Source: DATFEN01 sp035691285
GTDB taxonomy: Bacteria; Acidobacteriota; Vicinamibacteria; Fen-336
Reading direction: 5' to 3'
Assembly (NCBI GenBank): GCA_035691285.1
Contig: DASSJI010000146.1
Coordinates: 1 to 46,034 of the forward strand
Length of the DNA: 46,034 nt
The notes under the pieces are model-generated. The model worked only from the letters and a program-made list of their open reading frames with translations, was not told the origin of the DNA and searched no databases. The first letter of the stretch is position 1, and every line of letters starts with the position of its first letter. This document shows positions 27,242 to 36,404 of this stretch, piece after piece. The position numbers were made by a program, and so were the translations under genes.

Positions 27242-28650
27242 GACAGGGTGTGGACCCGCAGCATGTTGGTCGCGCCCGTCGTGTGGCTCTGCCCAGCCAG
27301 CATCAGGATCGTGTCACCCGACGCAGCGAGGCCCGAGCGCTTCAACAGCTCCTCGCCCCGGACGATCATCTCGTCGGTGGTGGCGGCGAAGTCCGACTTG
27401 ACGGGCACGACGCCCCACCAGAGGGCGAGCCGGCGGTACGTATCTTCGTTGTACGTGATCGCGGCGATCGGCGCGCGGGGCCGGTACGAGGACACGAGGC
27501 GTGCGGTCGTTCCGGACTCGGTGAACGCGACGATCAGCTTGCAGTCCAGCTCCTCGGCGACGGTGGAGGCGACCCGGGCCAGGCTGCGCGCGACCATCGA
27601 GGCCGTCCCGCCGGCCACGCGAGCCGGGCCGCGCAGGCCGTAGTGCTGCTCGGTGTAGCGGGCGATGCGGGCCATCGTCTCGACCGACTCGACGGGGAAT
27701 CGGCCGGAGGCGGTCTCGGCCGAGAGCATGATGCCGTCCGTGCCGTCGAGGATGGCGTTCGCCACGTCGGAGGCCTCGGCCCGCGTCGGGCGCGGGTTCT
27801 CGATCATGCTCTCGAGCATCTGGGTCGCCGTGATCACCACCTTGCCCGCGCCGTTGGCCATCTCGATGATGCGCTTCTGGAGCGTCGGCACCTCCTCCGT
27901 CGACAGCTCGACGCCCAGATCGCCGCGAGCCACCATGACGCCGTCGGTGGCGTCGAGGATCGACGGGAGGTCGTCGACCGCCTCACGCTTCTCGATCTTC
28001 GCGATGACGGGCGTCGAGGCGCCCTGGGCGTGGATCAGCTCCTTGACTTGCTCCACGTCGGCCGCCTGCCGTACGAAGGAGAGGGCGACGTAGTCCACGC
28101 CGTTCTCGAGGCCGAAGGCGAGGTCCTTCCGGTCCTTCTCGGTGAGGGCGGGCGTCGACAGCTTCACGCCGGGCAGGTTCATGCCCTTGTTGGACTTCAG
28201 CGGGCCGCCGTGGACGACCGTGGCGCTGACCTCCTCGCCGGCGACGGCGTCCACGCTCAGCTCGAGGTTGCCGTCGTCGAGCAGGATCCGGTCGCCCTTC
28301 CGGACGTCGCGGGGGAGCGGGTCGTAGGTCGTCGAGATCCTCGCCGGCGTCCCCACGATCGTCTCGTCGGTCGTGATGACGAGGCGCGCGCCGTCGGGAA
28401 GCTCGACCAAGTCGCCCGCGACGCGGCCGGTGCGGATCTTGGGTCCCGAGAGGTCCTGGAGCAGCGCCACCGAGCGTCCCAGGCCCGAGGCGATCTCGCG
28501 CACGGCCTGCATCACCTGGAGGTGCCGGGCGTGCTCGCCGTGCGAGAAGTTGAGCCGGACCACGTTGACTCCGGCCTGGATCAGCCGCTCGAGGACCGCG
28601 GGATCGCGCGAGGCGGGGCCGACGGTCGCCACGATCTTTGTTCGGCGCAT
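27238..28650 (-). CDS. pyk: pyruvate kinase
   Basis: Glycolytic enzyme making pyruvate and ATP from phosphoenolpyruvate, 470 residues (usual length). The ATG 28650 gives the canonical opening MRRTKIVATVGPASRD; a longer TTG start is not favoured. Motifs: VVRLNFSHGEH, LLQDLSGPKIRTG, IAKIEKREAVDDL (catalytic Lys), DGVMVARGDLGVE, TATQMLESMIENPRPTRAEASDVANAILDGTDGIMLS, and a C-terminal allosteric domain ending TTGATNMLRVHTLS. Coupled to the RlpA-like gene by a 4-nt overlap. Confidence 0.97.
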   Translation of the reverse strand: MRRTKIVATVGPASRDPAVLERLIQAGVNVVRLNFSHGEHARHLQVMQAVREIASGLGRSVALLQDLSGPKIRTGRVAGDLVELPDGARLVITTDETIVGTPARISTTYDPLPRDVRKGDRILLDDGNLELSVDAVAGEEVSATVVHGGPLKSNKGMNLPGVKLSTPALTEKDRKDLAFGLENGVDYVALSFVRQAADVEQVKELIHAQGASTPVIAKIEKREAVDDLPSILDATDGVMVARGDLGVELSTEEVPTLQKRIIEMANGAGKVVITATQMLESMIENPRPTRAEASDVANAILDGTDGIMLSAETASGRFPVESVETMARIARYTEQHYGLRGPARVAGGTASMVARSLARVASTVAEELDCKLIVAFTESGTTARLVSSYRPRAPIAAITYNEDTYRRLALWWGVVPVKSDFAATTDEMIVRGEELLKRSGLAASGDTILMLAGQSHTTGATNMLRVHTLS

Positions 28651-28712
28651 GGGCGGGAGTATGGCGAGGTCGCGGGGCAGCCGCAAGACGGCGGGCGCGT
28701 TAGGATGCGTCG

Positions 28713-29192
28713 ATGGACGCCATCGAAATCCTCCTCGGTCTGCTGGACGAGGCCTTCGACAAGAGCGCGTGGCACGGACCCAACCTGCGCGGCTCCCTGC
28801 GCGGCGTGACCGCGCACCTCGCGGCGCGGCGGCCGTCGCCCGGCCGTCACAATGTCTGGGAGGTGGCCGTGCACGCGGCGTACTGGAAGTACGCCGCGCG
28901 CCGGCGTCTCACGGGCGAGAAGCGCGGCTCGTTCGCGCTGGGCGGGAGCAACTGGTTCCGGCGGCCCGGTCCAGAGGGTTCGACCGAAGCCGCCTGGCGC
29001 GCGGACGTGGCCCTGCTCGTCGCCGAGCACCGCAAGCTGCGTGCAGCGGTGGAGAAGCTTTCGCCGTCGGCGCTGTCACTGATCACCCCCGGCTCGCGCA
29101 GAACGAACCTGGCCGTGATCCGCGGCATCGCAGCCCACGATCTGTACCACGCCGGGCAGATCCAGCTCCTGAAACGGCTGGGTCGGGGCTAG
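28713..29192 (+). CDS. DinB-like (four-helix, putative metal-binding) protein
   Basis: 159-residue cytoplasmic protein of the DinB/YfiT superfamily. It opens with IEILLGLLDEAFDKSAWHGPNL; the metal-binding His triad is suggested by NVWEVAVHAAYWKY (His54) and AAHDLYHAGQIQLLKR (His141, His145). The reaction is unknown; family members use bacillithiol or related thiols or act on small molecules. A TAGGAT lies 6 nt before the ATG, with no ribosome-binding site. It diverges from pyk, 62 bp apart. Beyond its stop about 100 bp of spacer hold nothing recognisable. Confidence 0.85.
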   Translation: MDAIEILLGLLDEAFDKSAWHGPNLRGSLRGVTAHLAARRPSPGRHNVWEVAVHAAYWKYAARRRLTGEKRGSFALGGSNWFRRPGPEGSTEAAWRADVALLVAEHRKLRAAVEKLSPSALSLITPGSRRTNLAVIRGIAAHDLYHAGQIQLLKRLGRG

Positions 29193-29295
29193 CGAAGAAG
29201 AGGAGGCCCGGCAGATCGCCCGAGGGCTGGGCCGAACTCGGCGCCCTGGGCACGACAGACATGCGTGCCTTCGACGACCTGGAGGCGGCCCTGTC

Positions 29296-31575
29296 CTATT
29301 GACCGATCTGCTGGGCCGCGATGCGCTTGATGATCCAACCCCCTGAAGTCTTCTCGAGCATCAGGGTCTGCTGGAGCTGGACGTCCCTGCCGTCAGTCGT
29401 GCGATCCTTGCGGAGCACCATCACTGTGGCCTTGTTGCCCTCCATGCGCACGGTGGCGATGTCCATGTCGACCTCCTTGGACGTCGACATCTTGAGGCCC
29501 TGCTCCTCCCTGCCCGACAGGTCCGGCTTGAGCGACTTCAGCAGGCCGACATCCTTGGTCACGATCGCCCGCTTGTAGTCCGCGACGACCCTGCGCACCG
29601 CGGCCTCTTCGCCGGCCAGCGGCGGCTGGGTCGTCGGCGGCTGCGTGATCGGCGGCGGGGTGGCGGGCGCCAGCGTGGCCGCGGGCTGCGTCGTCGGGGG
29701 CAACGTGGCCGGAGGCTGCGTCGCCGGGGGCAGCGTGGCTGCAGACTGCGTCGCCGGGGGCAGCGTGGGGCGTGGCTGCGTGGCCGGTGGCGGCGTCGGG
29801 CGTTCGGCCGCTCGCTGCGCCCGACCGTACGCGTCGCGCGCCTCGAGGTACTTCCGGGCCGCCTCCGCGTACTGGCCCCGCTTGAAGAGATCCTCGCCCG
29901 CGCCGCCCAGCTCCGCGGCGATCTTGAAATCGGGCTGGTTCGACGCGCGCGCCTTGACCGCGCCCTGCTCGGACTGGGCCATCGCGCCCTTGGCGCTCTC
30001 GGCCTGGGAGCGGAAGCCCTTGTTCAGGCGGAGCGTGAACTCCGCCGCCGCAGGGTTGTCCGGATCGAGCGCAAGGAGCTGCTCGAGGGCCGTGGCCACG
30101 CCCTCCATGTTGCCGGAGTTGAGGGCGGCACGTCCGCGGCCCACCGTTTCCTGGACTTGGGCGATCATCGCCTGAGCCTTGCTCGCGACCTGCTGTGCCG
30201 CCGAGTTCGAGGCGTCCTCCTTGAGGACCGCCTGCGCCTCGGAGAGCGCGACGTCCCAGTTCTTGTCGTCCAGGCTCTTCTGCGCGAGCTGTACCTTGTT
30301 CGCGATCAGCTCCTGGGAGAGCGCCTGTACGGCCGTCGAGTCGGGGGTCGGCACGGGCTCCGGCGTCGGCTTGCGCAGGAGAACGACCGCTCCGCCCACG
30401 CCGAGGGCCAGGACGAGGGCGCCGCCGATGACGATGGGCATCGGGCTCGCGGCCTGGCGTCGTGGCACGGGAGGGCTGGATGGCGTGCGGTCGGTCGGAG
30501 CGACGGGGGGCGGCGCCAGCGCCGTGGCGTCGGCGGCGCTCGCACCTTGTGGGACATGGGTGCGGGCCTGGCCGGCCAGGGTGCGCGGCTGCCGCGGCAT
30601 CACGGTGGACCGCGGCGCGTGGCTGGCTGGCCGGTTCCGCAGCGCCACCGAACCCACCGTGGAGGGGGGCCTGGAACCAGGCGGTCGCGACGCCGGTCCC
30701 GCCGACGGCTCGCTCGAGATGACGGTGGCGTCGCCCATCAGCGTGGCGGGCTGCGAGATCTGGCCCGTCACCTGCCTCAGTGCGTCGGCCATCTCGCCGG
30801 CGTTCGTGTAGCGCTGGACCGGGTCCTTCGACATGGCCGCGCGGATGATGTCGACGACCTCCTGGGGAAGGTCGGGAACGAGGTTCTCGAGCGGCTCGGG
30901 CTCGCCCTGCATGACCTGGAACAGGACCGCGTGCAGCGAGTCGGCCTCGAAGGGCTTCCGGTTCGCGAGGATCTCGTAGAAGACCGCGCCCAGCGAGAAC
31001 ACGTCCGAGCGCGAATCGGCCCGCTCGCCGCGCACCTGCTCGGGCGACATGTAGTTCGGGGTGCCCATCACCATTCCCGTGCGGGTCATCTCGGAGGAGG
31101 CGAGGCGGGCCAGCCCGAAGTCCATGATCTTGATCTGGCCGTTGGGCTGGATGTGGATGTTGCCCGGCTTCAGGTCCCGGTGCACGACCTCCTTCGCGTG
31201 GGCGAACGACATGGCGTCGCAGACCTGGAGGATGATGTCGAGCTTGCGGTCGAGGCTCATCGGGACCTTGCCGACGAGGGCGCGAAGGTCCTTGCCCTCG
31301 AGCAGCTCCATCGCCATGTAGATCTTCCCGCCCTCCTCGCCGAAGTCGTACACGGAGACGATGCCGGGATGGTTGAGCCGCGCCGCCGCCTGGGCCTCGC
31401 GGTGGAAGCGCTTGCGCAGCTCCTCGTCGGAGCCGATCGACGCCGACATCGTCTTGATTGCGACGTCCCGGTTGAGGATGGGGTCGTGGGCCTTGTAGAC
31501 GTCGCCCATCGCGCCCTGCCCGATCTTCGCGATGATCTCGTACTTGCCGAGTCGCTGCGGCTGCTGCGGTTCCAT
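29296..31575 (-). CDS. Ser/Thr protein kinase with extracytoplasmic tail
   Basis: 759-residue membrane-spanning kinase. The ATG at 31575 has AGGGAGG 5 nt upstream. The kinase domain (residues 12-270) has GQGAMGDVY, Lys41 in VAIKTM, catalytic HRDLKPGN (Asp134), DFG (Asp152) and GTPNYMSPEQ. A Pro/Ser-rich linker leads to a transmembrane segment near 382-403 (PMPIVIGGALVLALGVGGAVVLL). The outer part is helical and TPR-like (GRAALNSGNMEGVATALEQL; about 410-590). A decapeptide-repeat region PPATQxxxTL (593-652) and an NTF2/SnoaL-like C-terminal domain (653-759; ADYKRAIVTKDVGLLKSL) follow. Likely a sensor kinase for envelope state; ligand unknown. Confidence 0.94.
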   Translation of the reverse strand: MEPQQPQRLGKYEIIAKIGQGAMGDVYKAHDPILNRDVAIKTMSASIGSDEELRKRFHREAQAAARLNHPGIVSVYDFGEEGGKIYMAMELLEGKDLRALVGKVPMSLDRKLDIILQVCDAMSFAHAKEVVHRDLKPGNIHIQPNGQIKIMDFGLARLASSEMTRTGMVMGTPNYMSPEQVRGERADSRSDVFSLGAVFYEILANRKPFEADSLHAVLFQVMQGEPEPLENLVPDLPQEVVDIIRAAMSKDPVQRYTNAGEMADALRQVTGQISQPATLMGDATVISSEPSAGPASRPPGSRPPSTVGSVALRNRPASHAPRSTVMPRQPRTLAGQARTHVPQGASAADATALAPPPVAPTDRTPSSPPVPRRQAASPMPIVIGGALVLALGVGGAVVLLRKPTPEPVPTPDSTAVQALSQELIANKVQLAQKSLDDKNWDVALSEAQAVLKEDASNSAAQQVASKAQAMIAQVQETVGRGRAALNSGNMEGVATALEQLLALDPDNPAAAEFTLRLNKGFRSQAESAKGAMAQSEQGAVKARASNQPDFKIAAELGGAGEDLFKRGQYAEAARKYLEARDAYGRAQRAAERPTPPPATQPRPTLPPATQSAATLPPATQPPATLPPTTQPAATLAPATPPPITQPPTTQPPLAGEEAAVRRVVADYKRAIVTKDVGLLKSLKPDLSGREEQGLKMSTSKEVDMDIATVRMEGNKATVMVLRKDRTTDGRDVQLQQTLMLEKTSGGWIIKRIAAQQIGQ
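29620..29800 (-). repeat. 30-bp tandem repeats coding for PPATQ decapeptides
   Basis: Five to six imperfect copies of a 30-bp unit within the kinase gene encode PPATQPRPTL, PPATQSAATL, PPATQPPATL, PPTTQPAATL and degenerate copies. A Pro/Thr-rich extracytoplasmic stalk. Copy number is likely to vary between strains. Confidence 0.8.
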
Positions 31576-31702
31576 CGGCCTCCCTGGGGCGGGGCTGACG
31601 CTTGGACGCGCGATCATATCATGCCGGGAGAAGGGTTCGGACCTCTCCAGGCCCTGCTTCGGGGCATCCTCCCAGCGTTCCAACGTCCCGGAAGGAGGGC
31701 GC

Positions 31703-34111
31703 TTGTCCACGCTCACACTCGCCGCCCGTCGTCCCGAGGACCTGCTCGCGACGGTCAAGTCGCTCGAGCTCCAGCGCACGGTCGCCTCGGAGCCGGTCCT
31801 CGTGGCCCTCCGCCACTTCCCGGCCGTACCGGCTCGCCACGCGGACTTTCCCGAGGCGCTGGATCCGCGCCTCGTGGAGGCGCTGCGGCGTAGGGGTGTC
31901 GAGCGCCTGTACACCCATCAGCGCGAGGCCTACGACACGGCCCTCGCCGGCAAGGACACGGTCGTGGTCACGCCGACGGCCTCGGGCAAGACGCTCTGCT
32001 ACAACCTGCCGGTCCTCGATGCGATCCTCAAGGACCCCGACGCCCGCGCCCTCTACCTGTTCCCGACGAAGGCCCTCTCGCAGGACCAACTAGCCGAGCT
32101 GCACGCGGCGATCGAGGCGCTGGGGGCCGACATCGCCACCTTCACCTACGACGGAGACACGCCCCAGGACGCGCGCAAGGCCATCCGCGCGCGGGCCCAC
32201 GTGGTGGTCACGAACCCCGACATGCTCCACAAGGGCATCCTGCCGCACCACACGAAGTGGGTGAAGCTCCTCGAGAACCTGCGCTACGTCGTCGTGGACG
32301 AGCTGCACTCCCTGCGCGGCGTCTACGGCTCCCACGTCGCCAACGTGTTCCGGCGCCTGGCGCGTCTGTGCGCGTTCTACGGCTCGCGGCCCCAGTTCCT
32401 GTGCTCCTCGGCGACGATCGGCAATCCCAGGGAGCTGGCCGAGGCGCTCACCGCCCGGGAGATGACGCTGATCGCCGAGAACGGGGCACCGCGCGGCGAG
32501 AAGTACTTCGCGATCTACAACCCGCCGGTCGTAAACCGGCAGCTCGGCATCCGCAAGTCCTCGCTCAACGCCGCCCGGGACGTCTCGCTCTCGTTCCTCG
32601 GCAGGGGCATGCAGACGATCGTGTTCACGCCGTCGCGACTGGCGACGGAGGTGCTCGTGACCTACCTCAAGCAGGCCCTCGAGACGAAGCCCGGAGCGGA
32701 GGGCGTCATCCGCGGATATCGCGGCGGCTACCTTCCGCTCAAGCGGCGCGAGATCGAGCGCGGCCTGCGCGAGGGCGCGGTCCTGGGCGTCGTCTCGACG
32801 AACGCCCTGGAGCTCGGCATCGACATCGGGAGCCTCGACGTGGCGGTGCTCGTAGGCTACCCCGGCAGCGTCGCCTCCGCCTGGCAGCAGGCGGGGCGCG
32901 CGGGGCGCCGCCAGGGCACTTCCGCGGCGGTGCTCGTCTGCAACTCGAGCCCGGTCAACCAGTTCATGGCGAAGAACCCGGACTACTTCTTCGGCGCGCC
33001 GATCGAGGAAGGCCGCATCAACGCCGACAACCTGCAGATCCTTGTCAGCCACGTGAAGTGCGCCGCGTTCGAGCTCCCCTTCACGGCCGACGAGCGCTTC
33101 GGGAAGGAGGACCTCGTCGAGGTGCTGAGGTTCCTCGAGGAGGAAAGGGTGCTCCATCGGGCGGGGGAGCGCTGGCACTGGACGAGCGAGAGCTACCCGG
33201 CCGACGCGGTCTCGCTCCGCAGCGTCGCCTCGGACAACTTCGTGGTCCAGGACGTGACCGGCGCCCCGCGTGTCATCGCGGAGGTGGACTACGACTCGGC
33301 CCCGTCCATGGTCCACGAGAAGGCGGTGTACCTCCTCGAGGGGCGCAGCTATTTCGTTGAGAAGTACGACCACGAGGAGCGGCGGGTGCACGTCCGGGAG
33401 GCTGACGTGGACTACTACACCGATGCCATCACTTGCGCGAAGGTCCGCATCCTCGAACGCTTCGCCGAGGAGGCCGCCGGGGGGTCCAGGCGCAGCCACG
33501 GCGAGGTCCACGTCACCTCGCAGGTCGTGGGCTTCAAGAAGATCAAGTTCTGGACCAACGAGAACGTCGGCTCCGGCGAGCTGCGCATGCCCGAGAACGA
33601 GATGCACACGACCGCCTACTGGCTCACGGTGCCCCGGGACGTGATGGCGGCGCTGCCCTTCGGCGGCGAGGAGCGGCGCGACGGGGTGGTCGCCTTGAGC
33701 CACGCGCTCGGCCAGCTCGCCGCGCTGTTCGTCATGAGCGACCGTCGCGACCTCGGGGTGGCGCTGGGCGACAACGGGCAGGGCGAGGCGCGCACGGAGC
33801 GAGGGCTCAGGCGGCTCGGCCTGGCAGGCGGCAGCCAGGCGGCCTTGCCCGACGACTATGAGCCGCACATCTTCGTCTACGACCGCTATCCCGGGGGCAT
33901 CGGCCTGTCGGAGCCGCTCTACCGCCTGCACGGACGGCTCCTGGCCGAGTGCGAGGCGCTCATCGCCGCCTGCCGGTGCGCGGACGGCTGCCCGTCGTGC
34001 GTCGGCCCCGCGGGAGAGGTCGGCGATCGCGGAAAGGAGGTCGCGCTCGCGATCCTGCGCGCCATGCGGGAGGACGGGTCGCGCGGCGACGGAAGACGGG
34101 GAGTGGAGTAG
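31703..34111 (+). CDS. MrfA/YprA-like DEAD/DEAH-box helicase
   Basis: 802-residue superfamily 2 helicase of the YprA/MrfA type. The start is TTG at 31703 with GGAGG 5 nt upstream; in-frame upstream sequence overlaps the divergent kinase leader. Motifs: Walker A TPTASGKT (90-97), DELH box in VVVDELHSLRG, CSSATIGNP, VVSTNALELGIDIG and QQAGRAGRR. The C-terminal DUF1998 part carries CRCADGCPSCVG, the four-Cys element of MrfA. In Bacillus subtilis MrfA acts with the exonuclease MrfB to repair mitomycin C damage. The MrfB-like gene is two genes downstream here. The molecular role in repair is inferred by homology. Confidence 0.93.
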   Translation: MSTLTLAARRPEDLLATVKSLELQRTVASEPVLVALRHFPAVPARHADFPEALDPRLVEALRRRGVERLYTHQREAYDTALAGKDTVVVTPTASGKTLCYNLPVLDAILKDPDARALYLFPTKALSQDQLAELHAAIEALGADIATFTYDGDTPQDARKAIRARAHVVVTNPDMLHKGILPHHTKWVKLLENLRYVVVDELHSLRGVYGSHVANVFRRLARLCAFYGSRPQFLCSSATIGNPRELAEALTAREMTLIAENGAPRGEKYFAIYNPPVVNRQLGIRKSSLNAARDVSLSFLGRGMQTIVFTPSRLATEVLVTYLKQALETKPGAEGVIRGYRGGYLPLKRREIERGLREGAVLGVVSTNALELGIDIGSLDVAVLVGYPGSVASAWQQAGRAGRRQGTSAAVLVCNSSPVNQFMAKNPDYFFGAPIEEGRINADNLQILVSHVKCAAFELPFTADERFGKEDLVEVLRFLEEERVLHRAGERWHWTSESYPADAVSLRSVASDNFVVQDVTGAPRVIAEVDYDSAPSMVHEKAVYLLEGRSYFVEKYDHEERRVHVREADVDYYTDAITCAKVRILERFAEEAAGGSRRSHGEVHVTSQVVGFKKIKFWTNENVGSGELRMPENEMHTTAYWLTVPRDVMAALPFGGEERRDGVVALSHALGQLAALFVMSDRRDLGVALGDNGQGEARTERGLRRLGLAGGSQAALPDDYEPHIFVYDRYPGGIGLSEPLYRLHGRLLAECEALIAACRCADGCPSCVGPAGEVGDRGKEVALAILRAMREDGSRGDGRRGVE

Positions 34112-34121
34112 GGAAGCTTCG

Positions 34122-35066
34122 ATGCGTTGGCCCGACGCTCCCGTGGTCCTCGTGATCGCCGCGCTCTCCGTCGCTCCGTCTCCCGTTCTCGCGGCGGAGG
34201 CGCCGGTGCGTGCCGTCGTGCTCGGGGTCGCGCAGGACGGCGGCGTGCCGCACATCGGCTGCGCGCGAGAGCCGTGCGTCTCGGCGCGGCGCGATCACTC
34301 GCTGAGGCGTCGCGTCGCGAGCCTCGGGCTCGTCGACGAGCGCTCGGGGCGCCGCTTCATCATCGACGCGACTCCCGACCTCGCGTCGCAGATCGAATCG
34401 CTGAACGAAGGCCGTGCCGCCGTCGAGCGGCAGCGGCCCGTGGACGGCATCCTGCTGACCCACGCCCACGTGGGCCACTACGCGGGCCTCATGTACCTCG
34501 GCCGGGAGGCGCTCGGCGCCCGGGGCGTGCCGGTCCTGGCCACGCCGCGGATGGCCCGCTTCCTTCGCGAGAACGGTCCGTGGAGCCAGCTCGTTGCGCT
34601 GGGCAACATCGAGCTGCGCGAGATCGAGCCGGGCGTCGAGGTCGCCCTCACGCCGGCGCTGCGGGTGACGCCCCTCCGGGTCCCGCATCGCGACGAGTTC
34701 AGCGACACCATGGGCTACGTCGTTCGCGGGCCGTCCGCCGCGCTCCTCTACGTTCCCGACATCGACAGGTGGGAGACGTGGGAGCGCAGGCTGGAGGACG
34801 AGGTGGCCGAGGTGGACCATGCCCTGCTCGATGCGACCTTCCTGCGCGAGGACGAGCAGCCGGGCCGGTCCCGGAGCGAGATACCGCACCCGCTGGTCAG
34901 CGAGACCATGGCGCGGCTCGCGAACGTTGCCCGTCGCGTCGCCTTCGTGCATCTCAACCACACGAACCCCCTCCTGTTCGACCCGGGCGCCGTCGCCGAG
35001 ATCGAAGGGCGAGGCTTCCGGGTGGCGCGCGACGGCGAAAGGCTGCCCCTCGAGGCGGCTCGATGA
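34122..35066 (+). CDS. PqqB-like metallo-beta-lactamase-fold protein
   Basis: 314-residue MBL-fold protein with a signal-peptide-like N-terminus ending PSPVLAAEAP, so probably periplasmic. The N-terminal block GVAQDGGVPHIGCAREPCVSARRD (Cys47, Cys52) recalls PqqB; TPDLASQIESLN and HLNHTNPLLFD are also family features. The zinc motif is LLTHAHVGHYAGL, that is HxHxGH rather than HxHxDH. No other PQQ gene is nearby, so a role in PQQ synthesis is not supported. It lies between the MrfA- and MrfB-like genes, starting 10 bp after the first and overlapping the second (ATGA). Its link with them may be functional or simply positional. Confidence 0.85.
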   Translation: MRWPDAPVVLVIAALSVAPSPVLAAEAPVRAVVLGVAQDGGVPHIGCAREPCVSARRDHSLRRRVASLGLVDERSGRRFIIDATPDLASQIESLNEGRAAVERQRPVDGILLTHAHVGHYAGLMYLGREALGARGVPVLATPRMARFLRENGPWSQLVALGNIELREIEPGVEVALTPALRVTPLRVPHRDEFSDTMGYVVRGPSAALLYVPDIDRWETWERRLEDEVAEVDHALLDATFLREDEQPGRSRSEIPHPLVSETMARLANVARRVAFVHLNHTNPLLFDPGAVAEIEGRGFRVARDGERLPLEAAR

Positions 35067-36358
35067 CCGACCTGGGAGACCGCCTCCGGCAGCTGCGCCG
35101 CCCGCCCTTGCCGCCGGCCCTCCCGGAAGCCCGACCGGAAGAGGTCCCGCTCAAGGTGCGCCTCGAGCGTCTCGTCGCTGTTGCGGCGCGAGGCCGAGGG
35201 CCACGGCGGGCTGCCGCCGGCCTCGAGGAGCTGGTTCAGGGCCAGCGCCTGACGAGCGCGCGAGGCGAGTGCTTCCTGGTCGAGACCGACGTGCACCTCG
35301 ACACCTTCCACGGAGACGTCTCGCTCTCGCGCTTCCGATCCCTCGTGCCGGGAAGCGTGGGCGTCCTGACCGGCGAGCCGTCGTTCGACGCCTTCGACCT
35401 CTCGCAAGCCGCCTTCCTCGACACCGAGACCACCGGCCTCGCGGGGGGGACGGGCACGGCGGCGTTCCTGGTCGGCCTCGGGTTCGTGGCGGGCGACCGC
35501 TTCGTCGTGCGCCAGTACTTCATGCGCGACTACCACGAGGAGCCGGCGCTGCTCCTGAGCCTCGCCGAGGACCTCCGGCGCTTCGAGGCCCTCGTCACGT
35601 TCAACGGGCGCATGTTCGACGTCCCCCTGCTCGAGACCCGCTACAGGCTCGATCGGGCCCGCTTCCCCCTCGAGGACGCGCCCCATCTCGACCTGCTCCT
35701 TCCGGCCCGACGGCTCTGGAAGGCGCGCCTCGACTCGTGCGCGCTGCAATCGCTCGAGGTGGCGCTCCTCGGCCTGCGCCGCCGCGACGACATCCCCGGC
35801 GATGCGATCCCCGGCATCTACTTCGACTGGGTGCGCCGCCGCGACGGCCGCGCCCTCGCCCGCGTGTTCAACCACAACCGGACCGACATCGTGTCGCTGG
35901 CCGCCCTCGCGCTGCGCGCCTGCCGCTGGGTCGAGGGCGGGGAGGCCGAGGACCCGCGTGACGTCTTCAGCCTGGCCCGGGTCCTGGAACGGGCTCGCCT
36001 CTACGAGCGCTCCGAGGCAGCCTACCTTCGCGCCGTGGCGAACGACCGCGGCGCGGTGCGGGTCGCGGCCCTCGTGCGGCTCGCCTCGCGGGCGAAGCGG
36101 GCGGGCGAGCACGGGCGCGCCCTCGCGCTGTGGCGACAGGCCGCCGGGCACGGCGACCTGCTCGCCCACCGCGAGCTGGCCGTGCACCACGAGCACCGCA
36201 GCGGCGACCTCGACGCGGCGCTCGAGTCGGCCGAGGCCGCCCTTCGCCTCGTCGAGAGCCGCGGCGCGCCCGGGGGCGTCGCGCGCGCCTTCGAGCACCG
36301 CCGCCGGCGGCTGCTCCGCAAGCTCCGCCGGGGGGGCGCTAGGAGCCTGTCCGAGTAA
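35063..36358 (+). CDS. MrfB/YprB-like DEDD exonuclease
   Basis: 431-residue protein with an RNase H-like DEDDh exonuclease domain: LDTETTGL (Asp120, Glu122), TFNGRMFDVPLLETR (Asp186), and NHNRTDIVSL (His271, Asp275). The catalytic set appears complete. The C-terminal part (from about 300) is a run of TPR-like helices (YERSEAAYLRAVANDRGAVR and onwards). In B. subtilis YprB/MrfB is a metal-dependent exonuclease partner of YprA/MrfA in crosslink-related repair. The ATG overlaps the MBL stop (ATGA). The last codons, from about 36339, fall inside an insertion-sequence remnant, which may have changed the C-terminus. Confidence 0.92.
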   Translation: MTDLGDRLRQLRRPPLPPALPEARPEEVPLKVRLERLVAVAARGRGPRRAAAGLEELVQGQRLTSARGECFLVETDVHLDTFHGDVSLSRFRSLVPGSVGVLTGEPSFDAFDLSQAAFLDTETTGLAGGTGTAAFLVGLGFVAGDRFVVRQYFMRDYHEEPALLLSLAEDLRRFEALVTFNGRMFDVPLLETRYRLDRARFPLEDAPHLDLLLPARRLWKARLDSCALQSLEVALLGLRRRDDIPGDAIPGIYFDWVRRRDGRALARVFNHNRTDIVSLAALALRACRWVEGGEAEDPRDVFSLARVLERARLYERSEAAYLRAVANDRGAVRVAALVRLASRAKRAGEHGRALALWRQAAGHGDLLAHRELAVHHEHRSGDLDAALESAEAALRLVESRGAPGGVARAFEHRRRRLLRKLRRGGARSLSE

Positions 36359-36404
36359 TCACGATTCTTCTTCCTGAGGTGTGGCCGGACTTGGATGATG
36401 ACGC

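Noticed and set aside
29193..29302. Gene fragment ending FDDLEAALSY after the DinB-like gene
   Set aside because: Only a dozen or so plausible residues, no start signal, overlapping the end of the kinase gene; treated as spacer.
34122..35066. A PQQ biosynthesis locus
   Set aside because: Only a PqqB-like protein is present; no pqqA, pqqC, pqqD or pqqE nearby.
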